Both the position numbers and the translations under genes were made by a program. This document shows positions 12,864-26,500 of a stretch of DNA of 64,000 nucleotides, piece after piece. The notes under the pieces are model-generated. The model had not been told where the DNA came from. It searched no databases and saw only the letters and a program-made list of their open reading frames with translations. The DNA is from Oreocharis arfaki (Eukaryota > Chordata > Aves > Passeriformes > Paramythiidae), in contig VZRR01014240.1 of NCBI GenBank assembly GCA_013398015.1, positions 62,001 to 126,000 of the forward strand, given 5' to 3'. How positions within the stretch are numbered: the first letter of the stretch is position 1; each line of letters starts with the position of its first letter.

Positions 12864-13700
12864 ACCATAGAATACCCTGAGTTGGAAGGGACAGGCATGG
12901 ATCTTCGAAGCCCAACTACTGGCCCTGCACAGAACATCCCCAACAGTCACACCATTTGCCTGAGAGCATTGACCAAATACTTCTTGAACTCTGGCAGGCT
13001 TGGTGCTCTGACCACTTCCCTGGGGAGCCTGTTCCAGGGACCCAACACCCTCTGAGTGAAGAACTTTTTCCTAATATCCAACCCGAACCTCACTGACAGC
13101 TTCAGGCCATTCCCTGGGGTCTTGTAAATGGTCACCACAGAGAAGAGATCAGTGCCTGTGCCTCCTCTTCCCCTCATAAGGAAATTGTAGACTATGATGA
13201 GGACCCTCCTCAGTCTCCTCCAGGCTGAACTGACCAAATGACTTCAGCCAATTCTCATATGGCTTCTGTTATGGAGCCTTCACCATCTCTGGGGCCCTGC
13301 TTTAGACACTCTCATAGCTTTACATCTTCCCAAAACTGCCCAGAATATTCAAGGTGAGGCTGCCCCAGTGCAGAGCAGAGCGGGACAATCCCCTCCCTTG
13401 TCTGGCTGGTGATGCTGTGCCTGATGCACCCCAGGACACAGGTGGCCCTCCTGGCTGCCAGGGCACTGCTGACTCATGTTCAACTTGGCATCGACAGGAC
13501 CCCCAGGTCCCTTTCTGCGGCACTGCTTCCAGTGTCTTATTCCCCAGTGTGTCCGTACATCCAGGGCTGCCCCATCCCAAGTGAAGAATCCAAGACTTGT
13601 CTTTGTTAAGCTTCATTCAGTTTAACAAAGTGATTGTCCAGCCCTCCAATTTGTCTAATTCTCTTTGCGGAACCTCTCTACTAGATGTCCCATATCATCT
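12864..13700 (-). mobile_element. CR1 LINE, 3' part with end of reverse-transcriptase ORF
   Basis: On the minus strand the sequence contains the end of the CR1 ORF2: around 12950-13080 it encodes LDIRKKFFTQRVLGPWNRLP followed by REVV, a familiar CR1 C-terminal signature. The 3' end is a catagaataccctgagttgg tail near 12864. The rest (13240-13700) matches CR1 ORF2 in degraded form. The copy is 5'-truncated and broken by substitutions, so it should be inactive. The boundary near 13700 is approximate. Confidence 0.9.
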
Positions 13701-13899
13701 TTGTTTCTTGCAGATGCTCTCCAGCATTCTTCCCCTTGTCATTCCATAATTTTTATCAGCCATTAGGAAAACAGAATCACCACTCCATATGGAGATGAAG
13801 AAAATGAAGCCCAAACCCAAGTCGTTTAACTACTGATGAATACAATCCTATCATCTCACTAATTAGAAGGATTCACATAAATGTTACTCCAGAAGATAT

Positions 13900-14812
13900 G
13901 GGCAGGGAAGAGACAGTGGGGTAGCTCTGTATTTTAGAAAGTGTTTTGATTGTCTAGAGCTTAATGATGGCAATGATAATGTTGGGTATTTATGGGTAAG
14001 AATAAGGAGCAAGGCTAGCAAGGCAGTTTTCCTAGTAGGATTTTGCTGTAGACCACCAACCAGGGTGAAGAGGCAACTGAAGTATCCCATAAGCAGCTCA
14101 TAAAAGTCTTGTGACTGCTGTGCAAAAAGATGAGCCAGTGAGGAAGACTGGCCTGTCTGAACAGAGAGCTTTGGGTGGAACTGGGGGAAAAAGGCACAGT
14201 GGAAAAAGAGCCAGGCAACTTAAGAGGACACCAGTGATGTTGTGAGGTTATGCAGGGAGAAAATTAGAAGGGACAAAAAAACATAATTAGAACTTAATCT
14301 GGCCACTGCTGTGAAAGATAATGGAAAGTGCTTCTATAAATAAATCAGCAACAAAAGGAGGGGTAAGGAGCATCTCCGTGTTTGTATCGGATGTGGGAGA
14401 AAACACAGTGACAAAGGATAAGGAAAAGGCTGAAGTACATAATGCCTTCTTTGCATCAGTCTTTAATAGTAATGCTCCTTGTTCTTTGGGTACCTAGCCA
14501 CCTGACCAGGGAGACAGAGCAGAATGAAGACCTCACAAAAGAAATGGTCAGTGGCCTGCTATACCACTTAGACACACACAGGCCCATGAGGCAAGATGGG
14601 ACTTACCTGAGGGGCCTGAGTGAGCTGGCAGAAGAGCTCACTGAGCCACCTTTTGTCATTTACCAGAAGTCCTGACTAACTGAGGAGGTCACAGTCGACT
14701 GCAGCAAATGTGACACCTATCTACAAGATGGGCCAGAAGGAGGAGGGAGGAACTACAGGCCTGTCATCTTGACCCAGCTGACAGGAAATATCACAGAAAG
14801 TTAGTGCCAATT
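13900..14812 (+). mobile_element. CR1 LINE ORF2 fragment, sense strand
   Basis: The plus strand follows the CR1 ORF2 endonuclease-to-RT linker and early RT region. I recognise 'gtggggtagctctgtatt', 'tgctgtagaccaccaacc', 'aaggaaaaggctgaagtac', 'aatgccttctttgcatcagt' and 'aactacaggcctgtca'. The last is the NYRPVS motif of the RT domain. It lacks the 3' tail, ending near 14812, and carries stops and frameshifts. It faces the opposite way to the neighbouring copy at 12864-13700, so the two are separate insertions or an inverted piece. Confidence 0.88.
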
Positions 14813-15686
14813 GCGCAATCAACTGTCTCTTTCTTCTGTAAATTTAGTACAAATCTCAATTATATTTCAATGGCCACTATGACAGATAAGTGGCTTTGTG
14901 AATATGGCCCCTGGTGATCTCCCTTTGACCCATTGTCTTCATTCGCAGTTAGTCAGCATGAAAAATCTGCTACGAGTTAGTGTGCAAGGAATAATTCTCA
15001 GTGTCAGGATTCAGGATCAGGAGAAGAAATAGAGGGTAATTCGTCTGACCTGTTTTAGACACTTAGAATGAACTGAATCATCTCTGTTGGCTCTGAAGAA
15101 AGTTTAGGGTGAATGTTGCAGGCCTCCCACGTGTACCTTCTCAGGAAACCTTACTGGGCTCCTAATGTGAAAATTTCCAGATAAACTCTTATTTTAAAAA
15201 TCAGTAACAAGTATTTCCTTTTAAATTAATCATATTTCTGATTATCAGGGACTTTTTAAAAATACAGTCAAAGAATGTATCAAAGTATTTTGTTGAAACT
15301 CCCTACCTGAATTTGCTCTGCATTGATAACAAGCATAGAAAATCCCAAGGAATTTCCTTGCTAATGTTACTGAACGCTGAGAGACATCTTACACTAGAAG
15401 TTGGCCAATTTTGATATAACATGAGGAAACACACCGTTCTTGTCTGACAAAGTAGGAAGTTCTTTTAGAAATGTAGACTTCTGTAAGTAACTAAATCTCT
15501 AATTGTAAAATCAAAATATATAGCACTATATCTTATAGAAATTGTGAGTCAAAACACATCTAGCTGTTTGGATGTGTACCAAAACTCCATACATCATAAT
15601 TCAATTTATTGTTTATAGTGTCATTTAAGTAGGGAAAGTTTTTGCAGTACAGAGGCTTCAAATAGCTTCCAGTCCTACATTAAAGG

Positions 15687-15689
<3 letters not shown>

Positions 15690-15718
<29 letters not shown>
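15690..15718. repeat. (AT)n microsatellite
   Basis: About 14 perfect AT units, followed by gcacacgc. It lies in the large intron. Confidence 0.97.
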
Positions 15719-15724
<6 letters not shown>

Positions 15725-17329
15725 GCATAATTTCACAAAAATTTAACACAATGTTACTAAAGGTACAAATCATTTAAAATGGCACAATTATACACTACAC
15801 ATACAACGATGATCCTACAATTCTATAGCACCATGGAACCTGGTGAATCCCAAAGCACTTTAAAATTCCATCTGGTTCCACCATATCAAAAGCACGTTCT
15901 TGCTTTCGGTTTAGATGTGGGAACACAGACATTTGGATATGAAAATTCCTAGGTACCAGGAAATCGTTTGTCCTGCAGGTGTCATGAGCTATATTGGTTC
16001 ACACCTGCGTTGTTCTGAGAAGCTCTGGTAAGTCACATAATTTCCAAACCTTGTATTCATTATACTTACATTTACGTATATGTAGCTGAGAATTTAGATG
16101 CAAGCAGCTCATAAGGAATAAGAACACAAATATTAAAAATAGCAGAATATAATATGCCATCTTTCCTACTTCTGAAATACAGACAGCTTTGGACAAAAGA
16201 TCAACAACCTTTAGCATAGCAAATGGTTAACTGGGAATAACCAGTGAAAATGTGGTACAGGAAGAGAACAATACAATATCTAATTAAAACTGCAAGGAGC
16301 ATTAAAGAAAGCAGACTGTAATTAACGAAGTTAGCATTTGGCAAGGACACTGGGGTTAACATTCTTCCTTCTGTATAAAGTGTCATGGGATCTTCAATGC
16401 CTGTGTGCAAAGACTGGAACATGAGAATTTCCATTCATGGGGCTCAGTCCTGAAAGATACTCCACTTTGAAGCTTAGACCAATTATAAAAGCAAATTTCA
16501 GCTGGGCTACCTGAGTGAATACACCTCACAAGAGCCTGTGACCTTGTGCTTGCTGCCAGTGTCCAAGGGAAGTACCATGGAAGTCTCATCGAGAGAAGAT
16601 TGTTATGCTCAGTACTTGGGTCTGAACTTCTGTGCAGGCAGGATTGTGTAGCAAATACTAAGGGTTTGTTAACAGCATGGATGACTAACAATGGACAGCT
16701 GTGATCACAATTTGCAGTCTCTAGAATAAAGTTTGGGGTTTTTTTTAAATGAAAATATTACATGAAAGACATTGCCTTGTGAAAGGAAATAATGTGGTAC
16801 TCAAAATCCTATGGCATGATAGCTGTTGGCAAATACCATGTAATTTTAAGTAACATTCAAGTCTGTAAGGATCATGGCTGTATCATAATCAGTGTTGTAC
16901 AGCTAGAAAATAACAGCTGCAACCTTTTCCGAAGTCAGCTAGCATTTTCTTAATTCAAGAATTCTGCTGAATATAATGCCCAGTCTGGACTAGAAAGCAT
17001 TTCCTGGACGTCAAGTTCATTTAACATACCATTACATAATCTGGGTCATAAGCCAATGACGCTCTCTCTAAAATCAATTAGGTTTCACATATCCAATATT
17101 TTTATTTGGAGTATGTTAGAAAAGTTGAATGATTGCAAATTATTGTCAAAAAAGCTTATCTTTTATTTCCATTCGTAGACAAATTTTATTTTGTTTTGTG
17201 TTCCTTTAACATGTATAGTTCATTGTTTACATCCCCGGGTGACTACTGGGAGTGAATATAGCTCACTTAAGACCTTGCTTTGCTAAATTGAGCAGATCAT
17301 GCTTCTTTAGACAGACTTCCCATGCTATG

Positions 17330-17880
17330 ATATGTTCTAACAAGCCTCTCTGTACCTTCCTTGCCTTGATTTAGTTTTTCTGAAGGGTGGACACCTTTTT
17401 GTGCCCGCAGCATTCAAGGAGTTTTGTGCCCAGTGAATCCCACACTGGATATTTCCTCATGTCTCTTGGAAATCAGTCTCATGATGGATTCTAAGACCGT
17501 ATTTATCTCCTTTATGCAGTCCCATCATTTTGATGGCTTATAGTTATCCTCTGAACAACTAATGTAACCAGATCTTTTTCTGTCATCTCCAGTTAATGAG
17601 CTCCCAGCTTGCTGCAGACATTCCTGTTATTAGTATTTAAATTAATGACCTTCCACTCAGTACTGTTACATTCCTTCCATTTAGACTTTTCTGTCATCAC
17701 AGTCATATAATTCTTCCTCTATCATATCCTCATCCTTCTCTGTATTGGCAATACTTTTTTCTTTTGCTACCTCAGTAAATTTCATCAGCATAAATGTATT
17801 TTTTGTGCCAAGATCACTAATGAAAATATTAAGTAAACTGAGATCAAGGATTGGTTATTGGTGCACTTCATTAATATCTT
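17330..17880 (-). repeat. Possible ancient interspersed repeat
   Basis: Phrases such as 'ccaagatcactaatgaaaat' and 'attaagtaaactgag', preceded by an extended T/C-rich stretch, resemble the antisense of an old LINE-type repeat common in sauropsid genomes. The family and exact edges are not clear to me. Confidence 0.3.
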
Positions 17881-20800
17881 TTATTTAAAAAACACAAACT
17901 TTATCATCTCTTTGGCTTGCTCCTTAGCCTGAAAGGAATTCTGTACAGTTACTTTCTAGATGACCTGTATTGCATTTTACTAATATGTGTTCATACACAA
18001 GGTTGTAAATAACTCTCCATACATCCAAAGGATGTCACTACTCAAGGATGATGGAGGGTGAGTGTATCATTAAAGAGTAGACACCTGGCTTTTTCTAGTT
18101 ATCTGAAATAGCTAAACCCTAGGATATCAAGAGCTCTTCATCAAACATATCTGGACTGTCATGACAGGTCAAAAAGGTTAATCAGCTAGCCTGCTTTCCC
18201 TTGAGGAACCTGCAAACAGACAACAGGACAGACTGTCCTGTTATCCAGCTACTATTTCTCCCAGGGACATACTTCCTTACAGTCATATTCACAAGCCCAA
18301 GTGCGTGATTAGAAGCGTCAAGATGTCCCCAGAAAAGGCAGAGGTAAGGACCAGACTTCCTCTGCCAGACATCTTCATTCTTCCCAGATCAGCAGTGCTC
18401 ATGAAAAGAAGCAAATGGGAAGCAAGGTGCAGGAATAGTCCTGCTAGCAGAAACTTCTTTTGCTACCCTCTTTTCCAGGGTTAATAACTGCAGACATACA
18501 ACCCACCAAGTGTGCCTGTTTCCTGCAGTAACAATGTATGGCATGCTTCCACAGCAGCTGCTGTGCAGTACAGCCCATTCTGAGGATCGCTGACGCTATT
18601 ACGCATGGCCAAGTTGCCCGTAATGCACCTGCAGATCTGAAAAACTTAACAGGGAACCACAACTCAGGCGGCTTTACTTGTCACAAGAGAGTCTGTGTAG
18701 CTGCCTAACCTGAAAGGCTGAGCACTGTATCTGCAAGAGAAAATTTCTTTTGGTGCTTGATAAAAATTGATACTTTCTCAGACTGCATCTAAAACAAAAG
18801 ATTTGTGCAATATTTTATTATTTCCCAGCCCTGAATAAATCCCACTTTAATCATGTTTTTACGAGCTTAATTGATAGCTTCACTTCAAAGAACAGTTTTG
18901 TAAAATGAGTCTACTTCTCCTTCTTAACCACACAAAATTTTAGAACCCATCTATTTCAAGGTGGTCCTTACTTATTCATTTTAATTTAAAAAAAAAAAAA
19001 GGAAAAAACAAAAGTAGGAATTTTGCAAATTTTTTGTGTTGTTACTCCATATATGTATCCCAAATATAAATATCTCAATATGAAATTGTGTCCACAAATT
19101 ATTTTACATATGAAGTAAAAGTCTGTATTTATGTTACTGGAGTACCAAACATAAAAACACAGTTAATTGCTTGTCATGCCTTTACAATTTATTCATGACA
19201 GGTAAATAAAACTTTTTTTCAATCCTTCACATTCAAAGATTGGCATCAAAATGTGCACTGAACTTGGCCAAATAGTGAGTTGATCAATAAATGTACATTA
19301 AGGTATATTAACAAATCCATTTGCTAAATAACAATACCTGGTATAATGGGTGTTTCCAGGTTTTGACAAGGGGAAAACTGGGCCAATTCTTATATCTTCA
19401 GTGTGTGCTTTAATAAATTTTGAGTTTTCATCTTTTCAAATTTATTGCAGACATGATGCATAATCTTACCAATACAAGTACTGCGCTGAAACACTAGGGT
19501 TCAGCTTTCTTTTTCAATTGCTGTCCTGCTTGAAGAAAGTTGAACATAAGCTGTGTTATCCTTTTTATATATAAGGATGTGTTTGCACTATCAATTGCCA
19601 AAGAAGTGATAGTGTGCTGTTTTCAGAATCTAGAAGATCCCATTTACACCTAAATTTTCTTGGTCCTTTTGTAATTGCAATGCAAAATATTTACATTTGA
19701 GTACATATGGTCTTCAGCAATAAAAATTCAAAAATGTTCCAGTTTCTCTTTTTATTATGTAAAGAGATTAGCAGAAAGTACTATCCTGCTCAGATTTGTT
19801 TTCATCTGAACAAATTGTATCTCCTTCTATATTTATCTTTAACATGTTTTGTAATTACACAATCCTCAACCAGGGACTTAATGTTCAGATATATTATATT
19901 ACATATTATATATAATGCATGAAAACTGGTTCATTTTTTATCTTCCAATAATGATCATCAAGCTGGTTCATTATTCATCAGAGAAAAATGAACTTGTTTC
20001 ATATTCCAGTCATAGTACATTTCTCCCCAGATCACATACATAGAAGTCCATTGTCTAGATAAATGTCTGATCAAATATGACCAAGCAAAGGAATTTTCTG
20101 GAGAATCAAGCCTTTGAGAGAGATATATGCTCTTTCAATCACCATCTTTTAATTGTATGTTTTTAGCCATTCTTGTTTTTTCTGGTCACAAAATTAACAT
20201 AACAGACACAGGCCAGAAGTGAAGTGATGCTGTTATAATGTCATCATCCAACTTGGAGCTGGAAATCAAGTTGTGAGGGTACTGCCCACTAAGCTCCAGG
20301 TCCTGAAACCCAAAGAAGCCAATGAAATGCCAAACCTGTTAGCTATTTTACTATTATTTCACTAGTAACACCAGCTAATGTACTAATTCTTGGTTCCACC
20401 TTACTTCAATTTTGTTGGATACTGAACATAAATTCATATATCAAATGATTGAAATTCTTCCTCTGAAACAATGACCTAATGTCAGCACAAAAAAAGGTGA
20501 AAAATTGAGGCTGAGGGAGAAGTGAAAAACACATTTATTTCTATCATATGCTCTATATATTATACGTTTTATATTATGTCATCTTAGATTTCATCTAACA
20601 CCTAAATCTCTGAACACATTACAGTAAGATTTCTGGGTTCTAGTGTGTTCACATGGATGTACCATGCAGAATTTCATTTTGGTTGAAAATTCTTTCTGTA
20701 GTGTTTGATTTCGGATATATTCACAAATGCTTATTTCTAGTGTGAATATAAATATGTATAAATATAAATGTAAATATAGTGTAAATATCTCCTTCATAAA

Positions 20801-23312
20801 CTACTTTACACATATATTAAAGGTCATGGAACACCTAGGCTGATGGAGAAGGAAGGGCTGAGAAAGTCAGTTTTACTTTCAGAAGTTCATTTCTCAAAAT
20901 GGACTTCAAGAAATCTTTCCACAAACTAGTTTTGTCTTGCAGTAAAAAGTTTGACTGCTCCTGGAGAACAAAGTGGCCACTGTTTTTGCCTCCAAGGTCA
21001 CAAGTCTTTTATTTAACCTATGCAAATGCCATTGACAGAAATTCTTAAAGTTTATCTCCAGAAGGGATCATAACCTATATGCTGCAGACAGCAGTGAGCT
21101 TAATACAATCTTCTTTATTACCTGTCATGTCCTAAGGACTTCAAGTTTTGCATTGCTGTGTACACAAAACAACACAAGACGCAACAGAGGCTTTGGGATA
21201 CGATAGAATCTTCTTGGTGGCCCCAAACAGCAGGAATTTGCTGGCAGATCCAGCTTCTCAAGGGTTTGGATTTAATAAGGGATGAATATTAGGACAATTA
21301 GAAATTTGTTTTAACTACGTTTTTCTCTTACTTAAACAAATGTTAAGGTCTGAGATAAAAAGCATATTTGTAAAAGGTACTTGCATACAAACAATTGTAT
21401 ATTTCAGAATAATACTTTCATTTATGTCTATTTACCTTTTAGAAAGAGAAAATGAAAGAGGAAAAAAAATTTTTCTCCTCATTTCAGAGTTATGGAAACT
21501 TTACTACAGTTGCATGAAGATTGAATCTTTTGGCTCCCTTTAAGCCAGAGAGTTCTGCCCCCAAAACAGAGAAAGATTAGTAGACATTGGTCTGTTAGCA
21601 TGCTAGAGACAGAGCTGAAGTTTTCGGTCATTTTGCACAGCTTTTGAATGTTGCAGCTAAGTAAAAACAGACCACAGTTCTACTCCTGACCCAAAGTAAT
21701 GCATGCTCTATTCTACGAAGACCTTTTCTACAGCACGAGGTAAATTGTGCAGGCAAGAGAGCTGTACACTGCCCATTTCCACCTCAATCTACTAAATTGT
21801 GTGAAATACCGAAAGCAAACCTTCATCTGACATTCGTATGACATTCAAAAGAGCAGTGGCAGTGATAACAAAAGATACTTCCAGCTGCGAGAAACAGGCC
21901 TGAGGAGTTCTGCATTTGTGCATTTCACAGTTAGTTTTTTGCAACTGAAGCTACTGAAAACCACAATTTCCTATCTAACACTTTCATAGTATTGAAGAAA
22001 GACAAAGAAAATATTTGCTCACCAGTTTTATTTTTGAGGTGACTATTATTTTCTCAATAGCTACCGACTGTTCCTTCTCCTTCATTTTTCTTGTTAAACT
22101 TGTGAATGATACTAGAGAGTGCTAGACAGAAGTTTATATACTTAGGTGAACTTTGATTCTTCCTTGGACTTTAAGACTAATCTACTGTAGAATGTGATTG
22201 ACAAAGCATTTTCATTGATGTTATGCAGCCTTTTCAAGTTAGCCAACCTAAGCAAATGAGGTTGTTAATGTTTACTCTGGCCCTTTTCTCTAAAATTGTT
22301 TTGAACTTTAGCAGATTTTATCAACTTATAAGGGTTGCCAAATTACATCAGTATTCACTAAATAAAAAATACTCGTGATTATGCAGCAGGGGGCTGCCTA
22401 GATCAGCAATGCTATATGCACTTCTAATGGAAATCTGGGTTTACTTCATGATTGAATAATTGCAGCAATTATTGAATAAAATACTTTGGAGCATACATAC
22501 TTGAATTTCTTCTTTCTGTATGATTTCTGAGAATGGGACAGACAGCAGTTTTTGTAATCCATCCACATGGCCACCATCAATATTTAACAAATAATTAATA
22601 CAAATACAAATTATTAATGTCATGATGAGAAACTGTGACCTCGAAGACCTTGTAATAGGAGAGAGATTTTGCAGACAGAGTGAACTATGCTTTTACCAAT
22701 GAATAGTGTCTCCATAAAATCAAATGCAGAGCTAAGAGATTTAATCAGAACTCTATACCAGCTGTGGTTAATAGAATCATAAGAATTAAAGAAGGAAAAC
22801 ATCCATCTGTCCTGTCCTGATCTAACTTCTACTCCATACCTGTACAACACACGATTTTTTTCAAATGCCAAAGGAGCAAAACAAATACAAGCAAGACACG
22901 TGGCAGCTGAGGATTTTCTCCACAAGCTCTTTTCCTGCAAGAGTGGCAGAAGTGAAGCAATTCCACTCACTTGACCTCCAAGCAGACTGGAAATAGACAG
23001 TAGCTCCCAATCTCAGCGAAATAGTAGGCTACGAATACATGAAATGAAGTGATGAAAGTGAAGCAGCAAAGCCTCAGAAGATCCCTCAAGAGGTGACCCA
23101 TTGCAAGGCATCACCCTTGCAGAGTATTGCCACCTTTGCCCTGCCCAGCTGTTCCCCCAGCTCACAGCTGGCAGACCCCCTGACTTCGAGCACGCCCAGG
23201 TGCTTTCGCTTCCCATGTCTGTTAGTGGTTCAATTCTTCTTTTCCCAACATTCTTGCTGCTAAGCTCATTCAAAGGGATAGTTAAAGAAAACATTTCTTA
23301 AATATTACAGAT

Positions 23313-23550
23313 AAATCATAGTATCATAGAATGTTAAGGGGTTGGTATGGCCCTCAAAGAGCATATAATCCCAACCCTCCCTTCCGTATGCAGGGAAACC
23401 TCTCACTAGACCAGGTTCCTCAAGGCCTTAATCAGCCTGGCCTTGAACAATTCCAGGGCTGGAGCATTTGGAACCTCCCTGGGCAACCTGTTCCAGTGTC
23501 TCACCACCCCCACAGTGAAGAATTTCTTCCTACATCAACATGGGAACATT
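23313..23550 (-). mobile_element. CR1 LINE 3' fragment
   Basis: It begins with atcatagtatcatagaatg (reverse of the CR1 tail) and continues through 'cccaaccctccc', 'aatcagcctggccttgaaca', 'ccctgggcaacctgttccag' and 'agtgaagaatttcttccta'. This is a classic CR1 3' end in reverse orientation, about 240 bp and 5'-truncated. Confidence 0.92.
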
Positions 23551-26500
23551 TTTTTCTTGGCTTTATATGGTACTGGTACTGGAAAAAAAAATCCGTTAAA
23601 AGGTTTTCCATGAAGAAGCTTTCAATTTTCTTCCACGCAGGCTGAAAGGAACTGCTCCATTTAGTTTAGTAGTTCAGTATTGACTACTCCAGCAACATGA
23701 AGCTGAACTGATTCTACATACCAGCAGCTGGGCCTCTCCTGGTGACTTTTTGAAATCCAATTTCATGGTAGCAGTCTGCCTGAAGCACTGCTCTGCAACT
23801 ACTTCTTAGCTCTCATTGCCAGTTATCTGACTGTTAAACCCTCTCTCCCCAGGCTTCTTCAATAACAGTGCTGAAAGCTCGTGTTTTCTTGTGCACCAGG
23901 AAAAAAGATGACTTAGAATCTTTGAAAATGTTCACAAGATTAAATTATTTTTCTTGCTGGTCCCATCCAGCTCTGTGCAAGAGAAGCCCATGCCATTGTG
24001 GAACATTAATTTCCTCTTGCTTCGTTCTCATTCCAAGCCAGTCAATCTCCTAATGCTTTTGACATAGGTTTTAGCAGACTGCATGTCAAGTAGAGAACAT
24101 TATCCCAGTTGTACAGTGATTATCTGGACTGCAACAGTTATTTCTGAATGAAAGTACTGGTAAATTGCCAACTGTTTTCGTACAGATCTCCACTATGATT
24201 ATTAGATTACTGGGTTTTCTGGTGAGTCCTAGAGCCGTATATGTGTAATATCTAAACAAAACATTTAGTATTAAGAAGTGGTTCACAAGATCACACACTG
24301 TTAAATCACACCCTGAAAAGCACAGAAATCCTATTTCTGAACTCTGCTCTTTCCTGTCTCTCTTCACTGTGACTAATGTTCCCCACATCTGTTTTAATAC
24401 AGCATTCCCTAAATTTCTCTTTTTCAGATATTAAAAGCAATGTAGAGCACAGCTTTTTACTACCTGCCCCAAAATTTTTATGATGTTGTAATATTTTCTT
24501 TGTATTAACAGATCTAAACATCTACACTTCCTATGTTCTGAACATTCGGAAGAATTAATATACTTTAAATTCACTAAAGAATGTTAAATAGACTGTAAGG
24601 ATTTGAATAAGAATGAACTTTTGATAAAAATGAAAAGCATTTACTTTTCAAATGTCTGCCACCATATCTGACCCAAATGGCGGTAGCTAACTTCTTAAAC
24701 TCACTCACGTATTTTTTGTTTCATTTTTTTAGTGATTTCTGTATGGTCAGGAACAAACCTGTGGCTCCTAGTGTGGTAGTCAGAGAAAAAAAAATATTTT
24801 CTTATAATAAATAAATACACTGTTGTCTCTTAATAAAATTTTCATAAAATTAAATTATTACAACAAGGAAAAATTACTTTAGATTGGTGTCATCTTCAAG
24901 GGTTCTTTTATTATTAAATCTTACCTTCTCCATGATGAACAAACAGTTGTCATTAAATGATAGTTCATAAGAGTAGTTATGATCTTATTTAGGCTGTGAT
25001 TTATGAACAAAGATATAATTTGGTTTGCAAATACTTTCAGAAGAATCAAGACCTCTTGCATATAGGGATGACCTAGTCTTGCATTTCAACTGAACTTCTA
25101 AAAAATTGTTATAAAAAGTAAGTTTCTGCCAGTAGAGTACTCTAAAGAGCAATAGAAACACAGCCAGAAAATTCCCTCCTTTGAGCAATTCTTAAGAGAC
25201 CACCCAAAACCAGACAGTTTCATGAAATTTTAAATTTGGATCCAAACACAGTAAAAGCCAGATAATCCACTCTTCAGAAGCTGTAATTATTTTAATGAGA
25301 GATGGAGGAATGTTCTTATTTTCACTTCTCTGATTCTAATAATACATAACTGTAATTCAGTAATTCAGGGTCAGACAACGAGCCTTTGAGCAATTATTCA
25401 CATGAGTGGTCTCACAGAATTCAATGTCTTCATTTAATGTGCCATTAAAATGGTACATGGGTGCATTTAACCAATGCAAACATTAGTTCACTGCAACACA
25501 CAACAGGTTACACTGTAAAAAGTGGAAAGATTACTCAGCCACTATCCATTGAAACAGGAAAATGGCATCATGAACTTGTTTTTTTCAAGAAAAGATTTTG
25601 CTGAAAAAACCCCTGCGCCTTTTACCACATTGTGAAAACCAAATCAGTCCATTTCAGAATTTCAGAGAGACTACTCTGCACAGTTTGCAAAATCATGACA
25701 ATTCCAAGCAAGGAAAGTCCAGGAAGAAATTCTATAAATACTTAGGCATTATGCTGGAGAATTTTAAATAAAAACAAATGCCAAGTCAGCCAGATACAGA
25801 GGCAACTCAGTCTCACCTTTAATCTCACTTACTCCATGTTCCTGTCAGCCACCACATTAAGGCACCTTGTAGAAAAGTACATCAGATCTGTGATGGGTCC
25901 TTGCTGAAGTACAGCACAAACCCGGCACATTTCTCAAGGAAATTAGATGTTCTCTCATTGCTGATCATGTCTCCTAGTCCAGTACTCTTGTGCTACATAC
26001 ATTTTTAGCTCAGATAACAAAATTTTATTATGTTTATTGTGATAATGAAAAACTGGATATAAAAGATTTATTTTCTACCTGCCTCTCTATCTTTCTCTAT
26101 TGCACAGCTTATGACCAAAGTTGTGCTGGCAGATTTAGGACGTTGCCCAAAAGATGGCATAAAACCAAGCGGCATGAGCTAAATTCCTGAGATTGTCTCC
26201 ATACGCCTAATTCTTTTGTATAATTTTAGAGGACAGAATGCTGAAAGAGAAGACAGAAGAAGCAGAGACACTGCTCAGTTTCCTCACACCAATGCAGTTT
26301 GCATGCCTTGTTGAAGGCAGGCTTTATTTTGCCATAGTATTGAACAGAGAGTTTGGGAAATGCATGCCACTCCCTGTCTTACCTAGAAGTCTGCTGATTT
26401 CCTCAGCACAAATGAAAACCCAAATACTATTGCTTGTCCCAGAGGCACTTCAGGAGTCCCAAAACACTGCAAGTATGATACCAGCAAGGCCTAAAAGACA

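Noticed and set aside
13354..13616. Overlapping open frames of 66-98 codons on both strands
   Set aside because: They lie inside the CR1 copy and come from its GC-richer ORF2 sequence, not a separate gene.
22766..22800. 'aatagaatcataagaatt' resembling a CR1 tail
   Set aside because: The following sequence does not continue into recognisable CR1 3'UTR; too short to call.
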